Below, one piece after another: positions 16,489 through 25,010 of a stretch of DNA of 64,000 nt. How positions within the stretch are numbered: position 1 is the stretch's first letter; each line of letters begins with the position of its first letter. The notes beneath the pieces are model-generated. The model ran no database searches. It worked only from the letters and a program-made list of their open reading frames with translations, and was not told the origin of the DNA. This stretch comes from UBA5543 sp964464965 (GTDB lineage: Bacteria > Bacteroidota > Bacteroidia > Chitinophagales > Chitinophagaceae), in NCBI GenBank assembly GCA_964464965.1, contig CAYXHM010000003.1, forward strand, positions 310,001 to 374,000, given 5' to 3'. Position numbers and translations under genes: made by a program.

Positions 16489-19254
16489 ATGCACAAGATA
16501 ATCTCAATGATAATTTGCTGCCTGTTATTATATGCAGGGGCAATGGCGCAATCACAAAACCTGCAGGGCATGGTAATGGATGCACAAGGCAAACCACTGA
16601 AGTATGCCAGTGTATCGCTGTTGAAGCCGGAAGATTCTACACTCGCGTATTTCGGCATCAGCAATGCATCGGGCGTGGTAGAGGTGAAAAATGCTGCAAG
16701 CGGTGGCTACCTGGTGCAGGTTGCCATGCTGGGCTACCGTACGTATTATAAGACAATAACATTGCCCCTGCCCAATAACGACCTGGGTGTGATTATTATG
16801 GAAAACCGTGATGTGCAGATGAAAGAAGTAGTGATAACCGGTGAGCGTGTACCTGTGCTGATAAAAGGCGATACGGTAGAATACAATGCAGGGTCTTTTA
16901 AAACAAAACCTGATGCCAGTGTGGAAGAACTGCTGAAAAAAATGCCGGGTGTGGAGGTGGACAGGGCTGGTAATATAAAAGCGCAGGGAGAGAACGTAAG
17001 CAAGGTGTTTGTTGACGGCAAAGAGTTTTTTGGCAATGACCCCAAAGTAGCTACCCGAAACCTGCCTGCCGATGCAATAAACAAGGTACAGGTGTTTGAC
17101 AAGAAATCTGACATCACAGAGTTTACAGGTATAGACGATGGCAGCAGGGAGCGTACCATTAACCTGACACTGAAAGACGGCAAGAAACAGGGTTACTTTG
17201 GCGATATAACTGCAGGCGGTGGTACAGATGAGCGCTACAAACTGGCCGGTAAACTGTATCGCTTTCGCCCTAAGACGCAATTTGCCGTGCTGGGTATGCT
17301 CAATAATATCAACCGTTCGGGTTTCAGTTTTAGTGACTATATGAATTTCAGCGGTGGTATGCAGAACCTTTTAAGTGGTGGTGGCAACTTCAACCTTGAT
17401 ATTGATGATAATATGCCGCTCGATTTCGGGCAGCCTGTAACCGGTGTTGTAACATCGGGCGCAGCAGGGCTGAACTATAGCTATGAGCTGGCAAAGAACA
17501 GGAGGGTGAGCATCAGCTACCTGGGCAATGGTGCCAATAAGAAGCTGAATGAAACAACCTGGGCACGCAACTTTCTGAACGACGCACAGTACACCACCAA
17601 TGGCACCAACAACCAGGTGACTGATAACCTGGTGCACCGCCTGACGATGAACCTGCGTAATGACATAGATTCATTTACACAAGTGACATTTAATGCTAAT
17701 GGTGAATTGTCTGATAACAGGGCAAGGAATACAGGAGCATCATCGGCAGCATTAGCAGATATGCCGGTAAACGCGCAAAACAGCAGACAGACGCAAACAG
17801 CCAATACTATTGGTGGTAAGTCTGGCTTGTCTTTCACGCGGCGTTCCCGTACGGGTAAGGATGTTGTAGCCATATCTGCCAATGGAGATTACAAACAAAA
17901 CCTGGCCCATGCGTACTGGAACAATATTACTACATTATTTGCGCAGCAACAGGCCATAAACAGCAACATGTTTCGCAACGATAAGTTGATTACGTATGGC
18001 TATAACGGGCAGGCTGCATGGTCGCATGCGTTAGGTAAAGGATTTTTCGCCGAACCGCAATTTGCAGCCGGTACCAACACCGCAATGCTGACACGCAGGC
18101 AAGGTACAGCACCACTGCAGGATGTAATAATAGATTCGCTGAGCCCCGTTTTTAAAACTAACTACACCTATCTGCGACCGGGTATCAGTATGAGAAAAAG
18201 CAGCAGCAAAGTACAATATAACCTGAATGTGAAATATGAAGCAGGTACACTGGCGCAGCAGTATGATAATGCTAATGCTACTGAGAGGAATTTTGGCTAC
18301 GTATTGCCTGGTTTTAGCTGGCGCAATGAATATGCAAAGGGTAGAAACATTAGGCTGGACTATACAACATCTGTACAGGCACCCTCTTATAACGAATTGC
18401 TTATAGTGCCGGTAATATCCGGGCCTCTGAGTGCGACAACCGGTAATGGTAACCTGAAACCTGAGTACAGGCATAATGCTACTGCCGGCTGGATGTTGTT
18501 TGACCCCTTTAGCATGACCAGCCTGTTTGTAAACGTAAACGGCACCTATACCCACGATAAAATAAACCGCAGCGTAGTAGTAGATAATAACAACCTGGCG
18601 CAGTTCAATTCACTGGTAAATGTAGATGATGACTACGTGGCGCGGGTGGGTATACAGTTTGACAGGCCTATAGGAAAACTGGGTATAAAAATAAATGCCG
18701 CGGTAAATGAAGGTTACAGGAAAGGAATAACAGTAGTGAACGCACTGGAAAATATAACCTCGTCTTTTTCTCACGAGTTTCGGTTGGGTATAGAAAACAA
18801 AAAGAAAGACAAATGGGATGCTTCAATAGGCGGTACGTTGAATATTACTGATGCTACTTACTCCCTACAACAATCTATGAACAACGTGTACTACAACATG
18901 GGTGGCTATGCTGAGCTTAGTTACCGTCCCAACGACCATTGGTACTTTCTGCTTTCTGCCGATGTAACGCGTTATGATGCGAAGAGTTTCCCCGATGCTG
19001 TGCTGGTGCCATTGCTCCGCTCAGAAGTTTCTTACTATTTTATGACAGGCAACCGCGGTGTACTAACGCTGGAAGGTTTCGACCTGCTGAATGGTAATAA
19101 AGGCCTCCAACGCATCAGCCAGCAAAACTACCTGGCCGAAATACAGTCGAATATAATAGGCCAATACTTTATGCTGAGCTTTAAATACAGGCTGAACAAA
19201 ACAGGTAAAAAGTCGGGCTTGCTGATACCTGATGTACAGATAAACAGGCGGTAA
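16489..19254 (+). CDS. TonB-receptor-like outer-membrane beta-barrel protein
   Basis: A 921-residue outer-membrane protein. Order: signal peptide (MHKIISMIICCLLLYAGAMAQ), a carboxypeptidase-regulatory-like beta-sandwich (residues 22-105, QGMVMDAQGKPLKYASV), a plug-like domain (about 115-225, with ELLKKMPGVEV and VDGKEFFGNDPK), then a long beta-barrel with many Asn/Tyr-rich strands. It resembles the OMP_b-brl_3 branch rather than a SusC nutrient receptor, and no SusD partner follows. Likely roles are transport or export across the outer membrane. Middle gene of the GLPGLI operon. Confidence 0.87.
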   Translation: MHKIISMIICCLLLYAGAMAQSQNLQGMVMDAQGKPLKYASVSLLKPEDSTLAYFGISNASGVVEVKNAASGGYLVQVAMLGYRTYYKTITLPLPNNDLGVIIMENRDVQMKEVVITGERVPVLIKGDTVEYNAGSFKTKPDASVEELLKKMPGVEVDRAGNIKAQGENVSKVFVDGKEFFGNDPKVATRNLPADAINKVQVFDKKSDITEFTGIDDGSRERTINLTLKDGKKQGYFGDITAGGGTDERYKLAGKLYRFRPKTQFAVLGMLNNINRSGFSFSDYMNFSGGMQNLLSGGGNFNLDIDDNMPLDFGQPVTGVVTSGAAGLNYSYELAKNRRVSISYLGNGANKKLNETTWARNFLNDAQYTTNGTNNQVTDNLVHRLTMNLRNDIDSFTQVTFNANGELSDNRARNTGASSAALADMPVNAQNSRQTQTANTIGGKSGLSFTRRSRTGKDVVAISANGDYKQNLAHAYWNNITTLFAQQQAINSNMFRNDKLITYGYNGQAAWSHALGKGFFAEPQFAAGTNTAMLTRRQGTAPLQDVIIDSLSPVFKTNYTYLRPGISMRKSSSKVQYNLNVKYEAGTLAQQYDNANATERNFGYVLPGFSWRNEYAKGRNIRLDYTTSVQAPSYNELLIVPVISGPLSATTGNGNLKPEYRHNATAGWMLFDPFSMTSLFVNVNGTYTHDKINRSVVVDNNNLAQFNSLVNVDDDYVARVGIQFDRPIGKLGIKINAAVNEGYRKGITVVNALENITSSFSHEFRLGIENKKKDKWDASIGGTLNITDATYSLQQSMNNVYYNMGGYAELSYRPNDHWYFLLSADVTRYDAKSFPDAVLVPLLRSEVSYYFMTGNRGVLTLEGFDLLNGNKGLQRISQQNYLAEIQSNIIGQYFMLSFKYRLNKTGKKSGLLIPDVQINRR

Positions 19255-19302
19255 CAGGCGGCACTTGCCTACACCAAAGACATTGCCTATTTTACCAATT
19301 CT

Positions 19303-21255
19303 ATGAGGTATGTCTTAATATTGATAATAGTATTGTGCATGCAAATGCAGGCAAGTGCTATAGCCCCGGATACGACGGGCGGCAAAACAGCACCTGCAAA
19401 AGTGTCGGGCGAAGTGCAGACCCTGGTTAACTACCTGTGCGACATGATGGCTGCTGATACGGTAAAAGCAAACATGGTATATAACTGGATAACCAGCAAT
19501 ATTGAGTACGATATAAAAGCAGCAAAGGACCCGGACAGGCCGGCCCCGGTTATCGCCGATATATTAAAGGATAAGAAAGCTACTGTAGAAGGGTACACAC
19601 TGCTCTTCCAGGAAATGTGCAAGGCTGCGGGACTGGATGTAGTAAGAGTGCGGGGTTATGGTAAAGACTGGATTTTTGATAATGGCGATAAGCTTTACAT
19701 GAGCAACCACGAATGGTGCGCAGTGATGATAGGCCGCCGTTGGGAACTGGTGGACCCATTAATGGGCGCAGGTGTTATCACCCATGCGCCCGGGTGGTTC
19801 CGCTCTCAACTTAACCGCCTGGGCAAAGACAAATTGCAGTATTATAAGAAGGAGGTGTTTGAATTTACATACAATCCTGAATACTTCCTGATGAACCCTT
19901 TAGATTTTCGTTACAGCCACCTGCCTGCCGACCCGCTTTGGCAACTGTGCAAAACACCCATGCCGCTGAATGTATTTGAAGCGGGCGACAGTGCCATTGC
20001 TTACTTTAACGAAGAGAATCCGGGGCGTATAAACCGCAGCCCCGAGTTGGAATATATAGCCCGTCTGAACCCTGATCAGCTATTGGTAGAATATGCAGAT
20101 AGGGCATACAAATTCAACAGGCGATATGATATGATACTCGCTATGAAAGAACAGGTACAGGCAGGCGAACTGCTGGCAAAATATGCCTCACGCAGGGGCA
20201 TACCTCCCCGGCGCAGTTTTGAGGATGCATACAGGGGTATGGTACTGGCAGAAGGCTACCTGAAAAAACAAAAAGGCTACATGCCTGAACAGTATAATGA
20301 ACTGAAGAAAAAGAATACAACGAAGAATAAGGACGCAGGGGATTATATACGACGAATACGGACGGGCAACAAGGCGTTGATAGCAAAATGCCGAACCCAG
20401 GCTACGAAGGCTGAAAGGAAAAAGAAACTGTTGTCAGCTAAACTTGAAAAGGCAACGTATATACTGGAGCATATTTCGCCACTGAAGATAGACAGTATAA
20501 AAACCGGCAAGGTGCAGAAAGAAAAAACCTCACCGGTATTGATGGCTTTGGCTGATTCAATAAGAATAAAAGAAGGCAGGCTGAAGAAAATCAATATGCT
20601 GGTAATAGATAAGATACAAGGTCTTACCATGTTGCAGGAAGAGAATACCATACTGTTTAATAAGCTTGTAAACAATCATCTGCTGGCAGATACCCTGCTG
20701 GTGTTTGAAGCAGAAGCCAGGGTACGTTTCAGGGATAATTATGATGACGAGATAAAGGCGTATATGGCCGCTTTTGAGCAGTCGCGCTGGGTGCTGGGCG
20801 ATACCATGCATAAACAATACATGCGAAACTTTGATACGTTGGCAGTGTATTATGAGGAACTGATGAAGGTATATCAATACCAGGCAGACCAGTACAAAGG
20901 CGCATTGCGCGATATGGAACAATACCGCAGGCAAAATGATACGGAAGACTTCATCCTTACATCGTATAACAGTGCCGCCAATGGCTATACGCAATGCATG
21001 TCTCAATACACGCAAACCATGCAGGTGTACGAAAAGTTCTTAACCGACAACAGTAAAACTTTTTCTGAACATGCGGACCGGTACGAGAGCGAAACAGATA
21101 TGCTGGACAGGATGGAAGAAGGGGAGACCGCACGCAAAGAAGCAGAAGACACACGCCTGGATGAACGCAAAACTTTTGAAGAGCGCCAACTGGAAAAGCA
21201 ACTCGAAGCTGTAAAGGCGATGCAGGAGCAACTGACGGATGTGTTGAGTAAATAA
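19303..21255 (+). CDS. Secreted transglutaminase-like protein lacking the catalytic Cys, with coiled-coil tail
   Basis: A 650-residue secreted protein (signal peptide ending MQASAIA). Residues 35-160 follow the transglutaminase/cysteine-protease fold: NWITSNIEYD, ATVEGYTLLFQEMC, NHEWCAVMIGRRWELVDPLMG. In active enzymes the residue before EGY is the nucleophilic Cys; here it is Val95, while His136 and Asp151 of the triad are kept. The domain is therefore probably a binding or scaffold module. Residues 300-650 are highly charged (Lys/Glu-rich) and predicted coiled coil. Last gene of the GLPGLI operon, 48 nt after the receptor gene. Confidence 0.8.
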   Translation: MRYVLILIIVLCMQMQASAIAPDTTGGKTAPAKVSGEVQTLVNYLCDMMAADTVKANMVYNWITSNIEYDIKAAKDPDRPAPVIADILKDKKATVEGYTLLFQEMCKAAGLDVVRVRGYGKDWIFDNGDKLYMSNHEWCAVMIGRRWELVDPLMGAGVITHAPGWFRSQLNRLGKDKLQYYKKEVFEFTYNPEYFLMNPLDFRYSHLPADPLWQLCKTPMPLNVFEAGDSAIAYFNEENPGRINRSPELEYIARLNPDQLLVEYADRAYKFNRRYDMILAMKEQVQAGELLAKYASRRGIPPRRSFEDAYRGMVLAEGYLKKQKGYMPEQYNELKKKNTTKNKDAGDYIRRIRTGNKALIAKCRTQATKAERKKKLLSAKLEKATYILEHISPLKIDSIKTGKVQKEKTSPVLMALADSIRIKEGRLKKINMLVIDKIQGLTMLQEENTILFNKLVNNHLLADTLLVFEAEARVRFRDNYDDEIKAYMAAFEQSRWVLGDTMHKQYMRNFDTLAVYYEELMKVYQYQADQYKGALRDMEQYRRQNDTEDFILTSYNSAANGYTQCMSQYTQTMQVYEKFLTDNSKTFSEHADRYESETDMLDRMEEGETARKEAEDTRLDERKTFEERQLEKQLEAVKAMQEQLTDVLSK

Positions 21256-21275
21256 GTTTTACGGTATAGCAGCTA

Positions 21276-22919
21276 TTAGTTTTTGGTATAATCATCTTCA
21301 GGGTTCTTCAGTACTTTATCTGCGGGGCCTGTTTCTACCATCTTTCCTGCCTGCATTACCATCACCCTGTCGCTGATGTAGTGCACCACATTCAGGTCGT
21401 GAGAGATGAACAGGTACGACAGGTTAAATTCCTGTTGCAAGTCTTTCAGCAGGTTTAATATCTGTGCCTGTACACTCACATCCAGTGCCGATACGCTTTC
21501 GTCGCATATCAGCAATTCAGGCCGCACGGCCAGCGCGCGCGCTATACCCAGCCGCTGCCTTTGCCCGCCGGAGAACTGGTGCGGGTAGCGTTGCAAACTA
21601 TCAGCAGGCAGTTGCACCAGCTCCAGCAGCCGCTGTACTTCTTTCCTGCGCTGGTTGCGTGGTACTATGTTGTGCACCGCCAGTGGTTCTGTCAGCATGT
21701 CGCCCACGCTCATACGCGGGTTTAAAGATGCGAACGGGTCCTGGAAGATCATTTGCATCTGCCTGCGCACAGTTTTCCATTCATGCTGCGGCAGCCCGGC
21801 TATGTCCTTACCTTTAAAAGATGCACGCCCCTCATGCATCGGCAACAGGCCCATCAGGCTGCGGCCCAAGGTGCTTTTACCACAGCCGCTTTCACCCACC
21901 AGCCCCAACACCTCGCCTTTCTTTATGCTGAATGATACGTTATCTACAGCCCTATAATATGCTACAGGTTTGCCCAGCCAGTTGCTTTTTACAGTAAACC
22001 ATACGCGCAGGTGCTCTGCTTCCAGCAATGTATCGCCTGTTGGAAGTTGCTTATGAAATTCCGGCTCTATCATAGTGCCTGCGGGCCTGTTAAGGAAATC
22101 GGCAACAACAGGCAGCCGTTTGCCTTTATCTGTGGCCGACGGGCGGCATGCCAGCAGGGCTTGTGTATAAGGATGAGCAGGGTGGTTCAATACTTCTTTA
22201 GCTATTCCCTGTTCTACTACTTTGCCCTGCTGCATCACCATTACATTATCGGCTATTTGTGATGCCAGCGCCAGGTCGTGCGTAATAAATATCATAGCAG
22301 TATCATAGTCGCGTTGCAGCTCACTCATCAATTGCAGCACTTCCTGTTGTACTGTTACATCCAGAGCCGTGGTGGGCTCATCTGCTATCAGCAATACGGG
22401 GTTGTTGCACATAGCCATAGCTATCATTACCCTTTGCTTTTGCCCGCCCGATAGCTGGTGCGGGTAGCGGTGGTATAGTTCAGCAGGCTGGGGTAATTTT
22501 ACTTTTTCCAGCCAATCTATCGTCAGGTCTTTTGCCTGGCGTTCATTTACTTTCTGGTGCAGCAAAATGCTCTCACTTATCTGCCTGCCTATGGTCATCA
22601 CGGGGTTAAGGGAACTCATAGGTTCCTGGAACACCATGCCCATGGCAGCACCACGTAGCCCGCTTACCTCCTCCTTGTCATTAATGTCAATTGTAGTATC
22701 GTTTGTTGTCAGCTTTATGCTGCCGGACTGTACCGCATTGCCGGGTAGCAACCCCATTAGTGCCAATGCCGTCAATGATTTGCCTGAACCGCTTTCGCCT
22801 ACTATGGCCAGTGTTGCGCCTTTATCTATAGTAAAGGATACATCATCTACCACGGTAGCGTTACCAAAAGCAATGCGTAAACCCGTTACTGATAATACAA
22901 CATCCTGTTCCTGCCCCAT
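21276..22919 (-). CDS. Peptide-type ABC transporter, fused double ATP-binding protein (DppD-DppF-like)
   Basis: A 547-residue protein with two ATPase domains in one chain. Domain 1 (7-265): Walker A GESGSGKS, signature LSGGQKQR, Walker B LLIADEPTTALD. Domain 2 (295-547): Walker A GESGCGKST, signature FSGGQRQR, Walker B LLICDESVSALD. Each is followed by an oligopeptide-transporter C-terminal extension (HPYTQALL after the first). It would power uptake of di- or oligopeptides, but no permease or binding protein is in the window. Its ATG overlaps the stop of the AMP nucleosidase gene by 1 nt (TAATG), implying translational coupling. Confidence 0.92.
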   Translation of the reverse strand: MGQEQDVVLSVTGLRIAFGNATVVDDVSFTIDKGATLAIVGESGSGKSLTALALMGLLPGNAVQSGSIKLTTNDTTIDINDKEEVSGLRGAAMGMVFQEPMSSLNPVMTIGRQISESILLHQKVNERQAKDLTIDWLEKVKLPQPAELYHRYPHQLSGGQKQRVMIAMAMCNNPVLLIADEPTTALDVTVQQEVLQLMSELQRDYDTAMIFITHDLALASQIADNVMVMQQGKVVEQGIAKEVLNHPAHPYTQALLACRPSATDKGKRLPVVADFLNRPAGTMIEPEFHKQLPTGDTLLEAEHLRVWFTVKSNWLGKPVAYYRAVDNVSFSIKKGEVLGLVGESGCGKSTLGRSLMGLLPMHEGRASFKGKDIAGLPQHEWKTVRRQMQMIFQDPFASLNPRMSVGDMLTEPLAVHNIVPRNQRRKEVQRLLELVQLPADSLQRYPHQFSGGQRQRLGIARALAVRPELLICDESVSALDVSVQAQILNLLKDLQQEFNLSYLFISHDLNVVHYISDRVMVMQAGKMVETGPADKVLKNPEDDYTKN

Positions 22920-23689
22920 TAAAACTTCAGGTGTTTCACCGTCTGGCGGTTGTTGATGAGTTGCTTCAGGGAGTCTATGCCTATCTCCAGGTGCATATTT
23001 ACAAACTTACTGTTTACTGCTATATCGCTGGCGCTTGTTTTTACACCCTCCGGTATCATAGGCTGGTCAGAAACCAGCAGCAATGCACCGGTAGGTATTT
23101 TATTATAAAAACCTGCAGAAAAGATAGTTGCAGTTTCCATGTCAATTGCCATGCTGCGCATAATGGCAAGTTTCTCTTTAAAAGCTTCGTCATGCTCCCA
23201 TACCCTGCGGTTGGTGGTATATACAGTGCCCGTCCAGTAGTCCCTGCCATGCTCACGTATAGTAGTGGATATTGCCTTTTGCAGCGCGAATGCGGGCAAT
23301 GCAGGCACCTCTTTAGGAAAGTAGTCGTCGCTGGTACCTTCGCCCCTTATGGCTGCTATAGGTAGTATCAGGTCGCCTACGGTATTCTTCTTCTTCAGCC
23401 CTCCGCATTTACCCAGGAATAAGGCCGCCTTAGGCTTAATAGCAGACAACAGGTCCATAACAGTGGCAGCGGTAGCACTGCCCATACCAAAATTGATGAT
23501 GGTAATACCCTCTGCCGTTGCGCAAAGCATGGGCTTGTCTATGCCCATTACTTCCACATCGTGCATTTCCGCAAATTTCTGCACATACGCGCTGAAGTTG
23601 CAGAGCAGTATATACTTACCAAAACTCTTAAGTGGCATACCCGTATAACGGGGCAACCAGTTAGTCACTATTTCCTGTTTCGTCTTCAT
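22919..23689 (-). CDS. amn: AMP nucleosidase
   Basis: A 256-residue enzyme of the PNP/UDP phosphorylase fold that splits AMP into adenine and ribose 5-phosphate. Family marks are FGMGSATAATVMDLL near residue 68, the phosphate/ribose-site LFLGKCGGLKKK near 90 and the signature SMAIDMETATIFSAGF near 180, followed by SDQPMIPEGVKT. This is the short Bacteroidetes-type enzyme without the long N-terminal domain of the E. coli protein. First gene of a two-gene unit with the ABC ATPase; the pairing has no obvious metabolic logic. A TATCTTTA sequence upstream on the minus strand is a weak -7 candidate. Confidence 0.85.
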   Translation of the reverse strand: MKTKQEIVTNWLPRYTGMPLKSFGKYILLCNFSAYVQKFAEMHDVEVMGIDKPMLCATAEGITIINFGMGSATAATVMDLLSAIKPKAALFLGKCGGLKKKNTVGDLILPIAAIRGEGTSDDYFPKEVPALPAFALQKAISTTIREHGRDYWTGTVYTTNRRVWEHDEAFKEKLAIMRSMAIDMETATIFSAGFYNKIPTGALLLVSDQPMIPEGVKTSASDIAVNSKFVNMHLEIGIDSLKQLINNRQTVKHLKF

Positions 23690-23818
23690 AATCCATCCCT
23701 TAACGGGGCTTTAATGCTACCTTAAAGATAAGAAATACTTCACGCCTTGTGAGTTATTGAAAGGCTATAGTTTCGCTAAGTTTTTATAATTAGCCTATCT
23801 TTAATCAACCTTGCATTA

Positions 23819-24538
23819 ATGAATAAAATCAACATACTTATTTTACTCCTCCTGGTATGCAGTGGCTGTAGCAATGAATCGCCAAAACAAGAGCCGCAAC
23901 TGAAAGATACCATTCAAAAAGAAGTTGTACAAGACAGATTTGTTGCACCGGAAATTGTAGGTACCTATATAGTAGATGATTACCCTTTTACAGACGATAT
24001 GCTCAGGGAGAACAAATACAACCTTTCTAGTGGGAATCTTTCAAGTTTCGAGCAGATGTGGTTTATCAATGACTCACTACAGCAGCTAATTATTATTTCA
24101 ATAGGAACAGATTATTTCCGCATGGGGGTATCACATTGCTACACTAAAGATGCTTTGAAACTCATTGAATATCTTAATATCTACTTTCAGAATAAGGAGG
24201 GCAACGCAGCGACAAAAAAGGAAATAGAACATGCCTTTGACGGTTTTTTAAAACAGACAAAAAGAATTGGCTCGGAAAACTTCATTACTAATAAAGGCAT
24301 TAAGCTTGGAGACTCTCTGCAAAAAATATTAAACATCTACGGCTTGCCTGACAGTTCTTCTGCAAAAAATAGCATAGACCGTTACCAATGGACCTACAAT
24401 GGCGATACACATGTCTACTGGGATACAACCCTACCCACCGAAAGACCTGTTGCCAAAAACAGTTTTGGTCATAGTGTGGTAATGCTATTCAAAGATGATA
24501 AACTAATAGCGCAGATACTCCTTAATGATATTCCATAA
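23819..24538 (+). CDS. Putative lipoprotein of unknown function
   Basis: A 239-residue protein with a lipoprotein signal (MNKINILILLLLVCSGC, Cys17), so it should be membrane-anchored on the envelope side. Residues 158-195 (NFITNKGIKLGDSLQKILNIYG, here read as NKGIKLGDSLQKIL and YGLPDSS) resemble the 'GxKLGdsxxevxxxyG' motif of SmpA/BamE-like small domains, but this is weak. The C-terminus ends in a beta hairpin. It is followed by the HsdR-N protein gene after 31 nt, possibly on the same transcript. Confidence 0.65.
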   Translation: MNKINILILLLLVCSGCSNESPKQEPQLKDTIQKEVVQDRFVAPEIVGTYIVDDYPFTDDMLRENKYNLSSGNLSSFEQMWFINDSLQQLIIISIGTDYFRMGVSHCYTKDALKLIEYLNIYFQNKEGNAATKKEIEHAFDGFLKQTKRIGSENFITNKGIKLGDSLQKILNIYGLPDSSSAKNSIDRYQWTYNGDTHVYWDTTLPTERPVAKNSFGHSVVMLFKDDKLIAQILLNDIP

Positions 24539-24569
24539 TATACATTAATATCCTATTATTGCCGCAACA

Positions 24570-25010
24570 ATGAATATTGATTTTACCGGCATAACATTAC
24601 AATTGAAGAAACAGGATGGCAGGACCATGGTATTTGACCCTGTACGTAAAAAATGGCTGATACTCACGCCTGAAGAGCATGTGCGCCAATACCTGCTGCA
24701 ATATTTCATTCATAACATGCAATACCCCACACGGCTGATAGCAGTGGAAAAAAAGATACTGGTAAATGGCACAGAAAAACGTTTTGATATTGCTGTGTAC
24801 AACCGTAATCATCAGCCCTGGCTGCTGGTAGAATGCAAAGCCCCGGATGTCGTGGTGAATAACAGTACTTTACACCAGCTGCTGCGCTACCACAATCATT
24901 TGCAGGGTAGCTACTGGCTGGTGAGCAACGGGCATACATCTTTTTGCGCTGATGCCACCAATACTGCCGATGTAAAATGGCTCGCAGAACTACCGGCTTA
25001 TAATGGCTGA
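24570..25010 (+). CDS. Stand-alone type I restriction HsdR N-terminal (nuclease-fold) protein
   Basis: A 146-residue cytosolic protein made only of the HsdR N-terminal PD-(D/E)xK domain. The nuclease residues are visible: Asp73 (RFDIAV), Glu88 and Lys90 (LLVECKAP), and the downstream QLLRY motif (Q104-Y108) found in restriction-motor nucleases. No helicase, methylase or specificity gene is near, so it is not part of a type I system here. Single-domain versions are frequent in Bacteroidetes, with unknown role. Its 3' end overlaps the convergent protease gene by 21 nt. Confidence 0.85.
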   Translation: MNIDFTGITLQLKKQDGRTMVFDPVRKKWLILTPEEHVRQYLLQYFIHNMQYPTRLIAVEKKILVNGTEKRFDIAVYNRNHQPWLLVECKAPDVVVNNSTLHQLLRYHNHLQGSYWLVSNGHTSFCADATNTADVKWLAELPAYNG

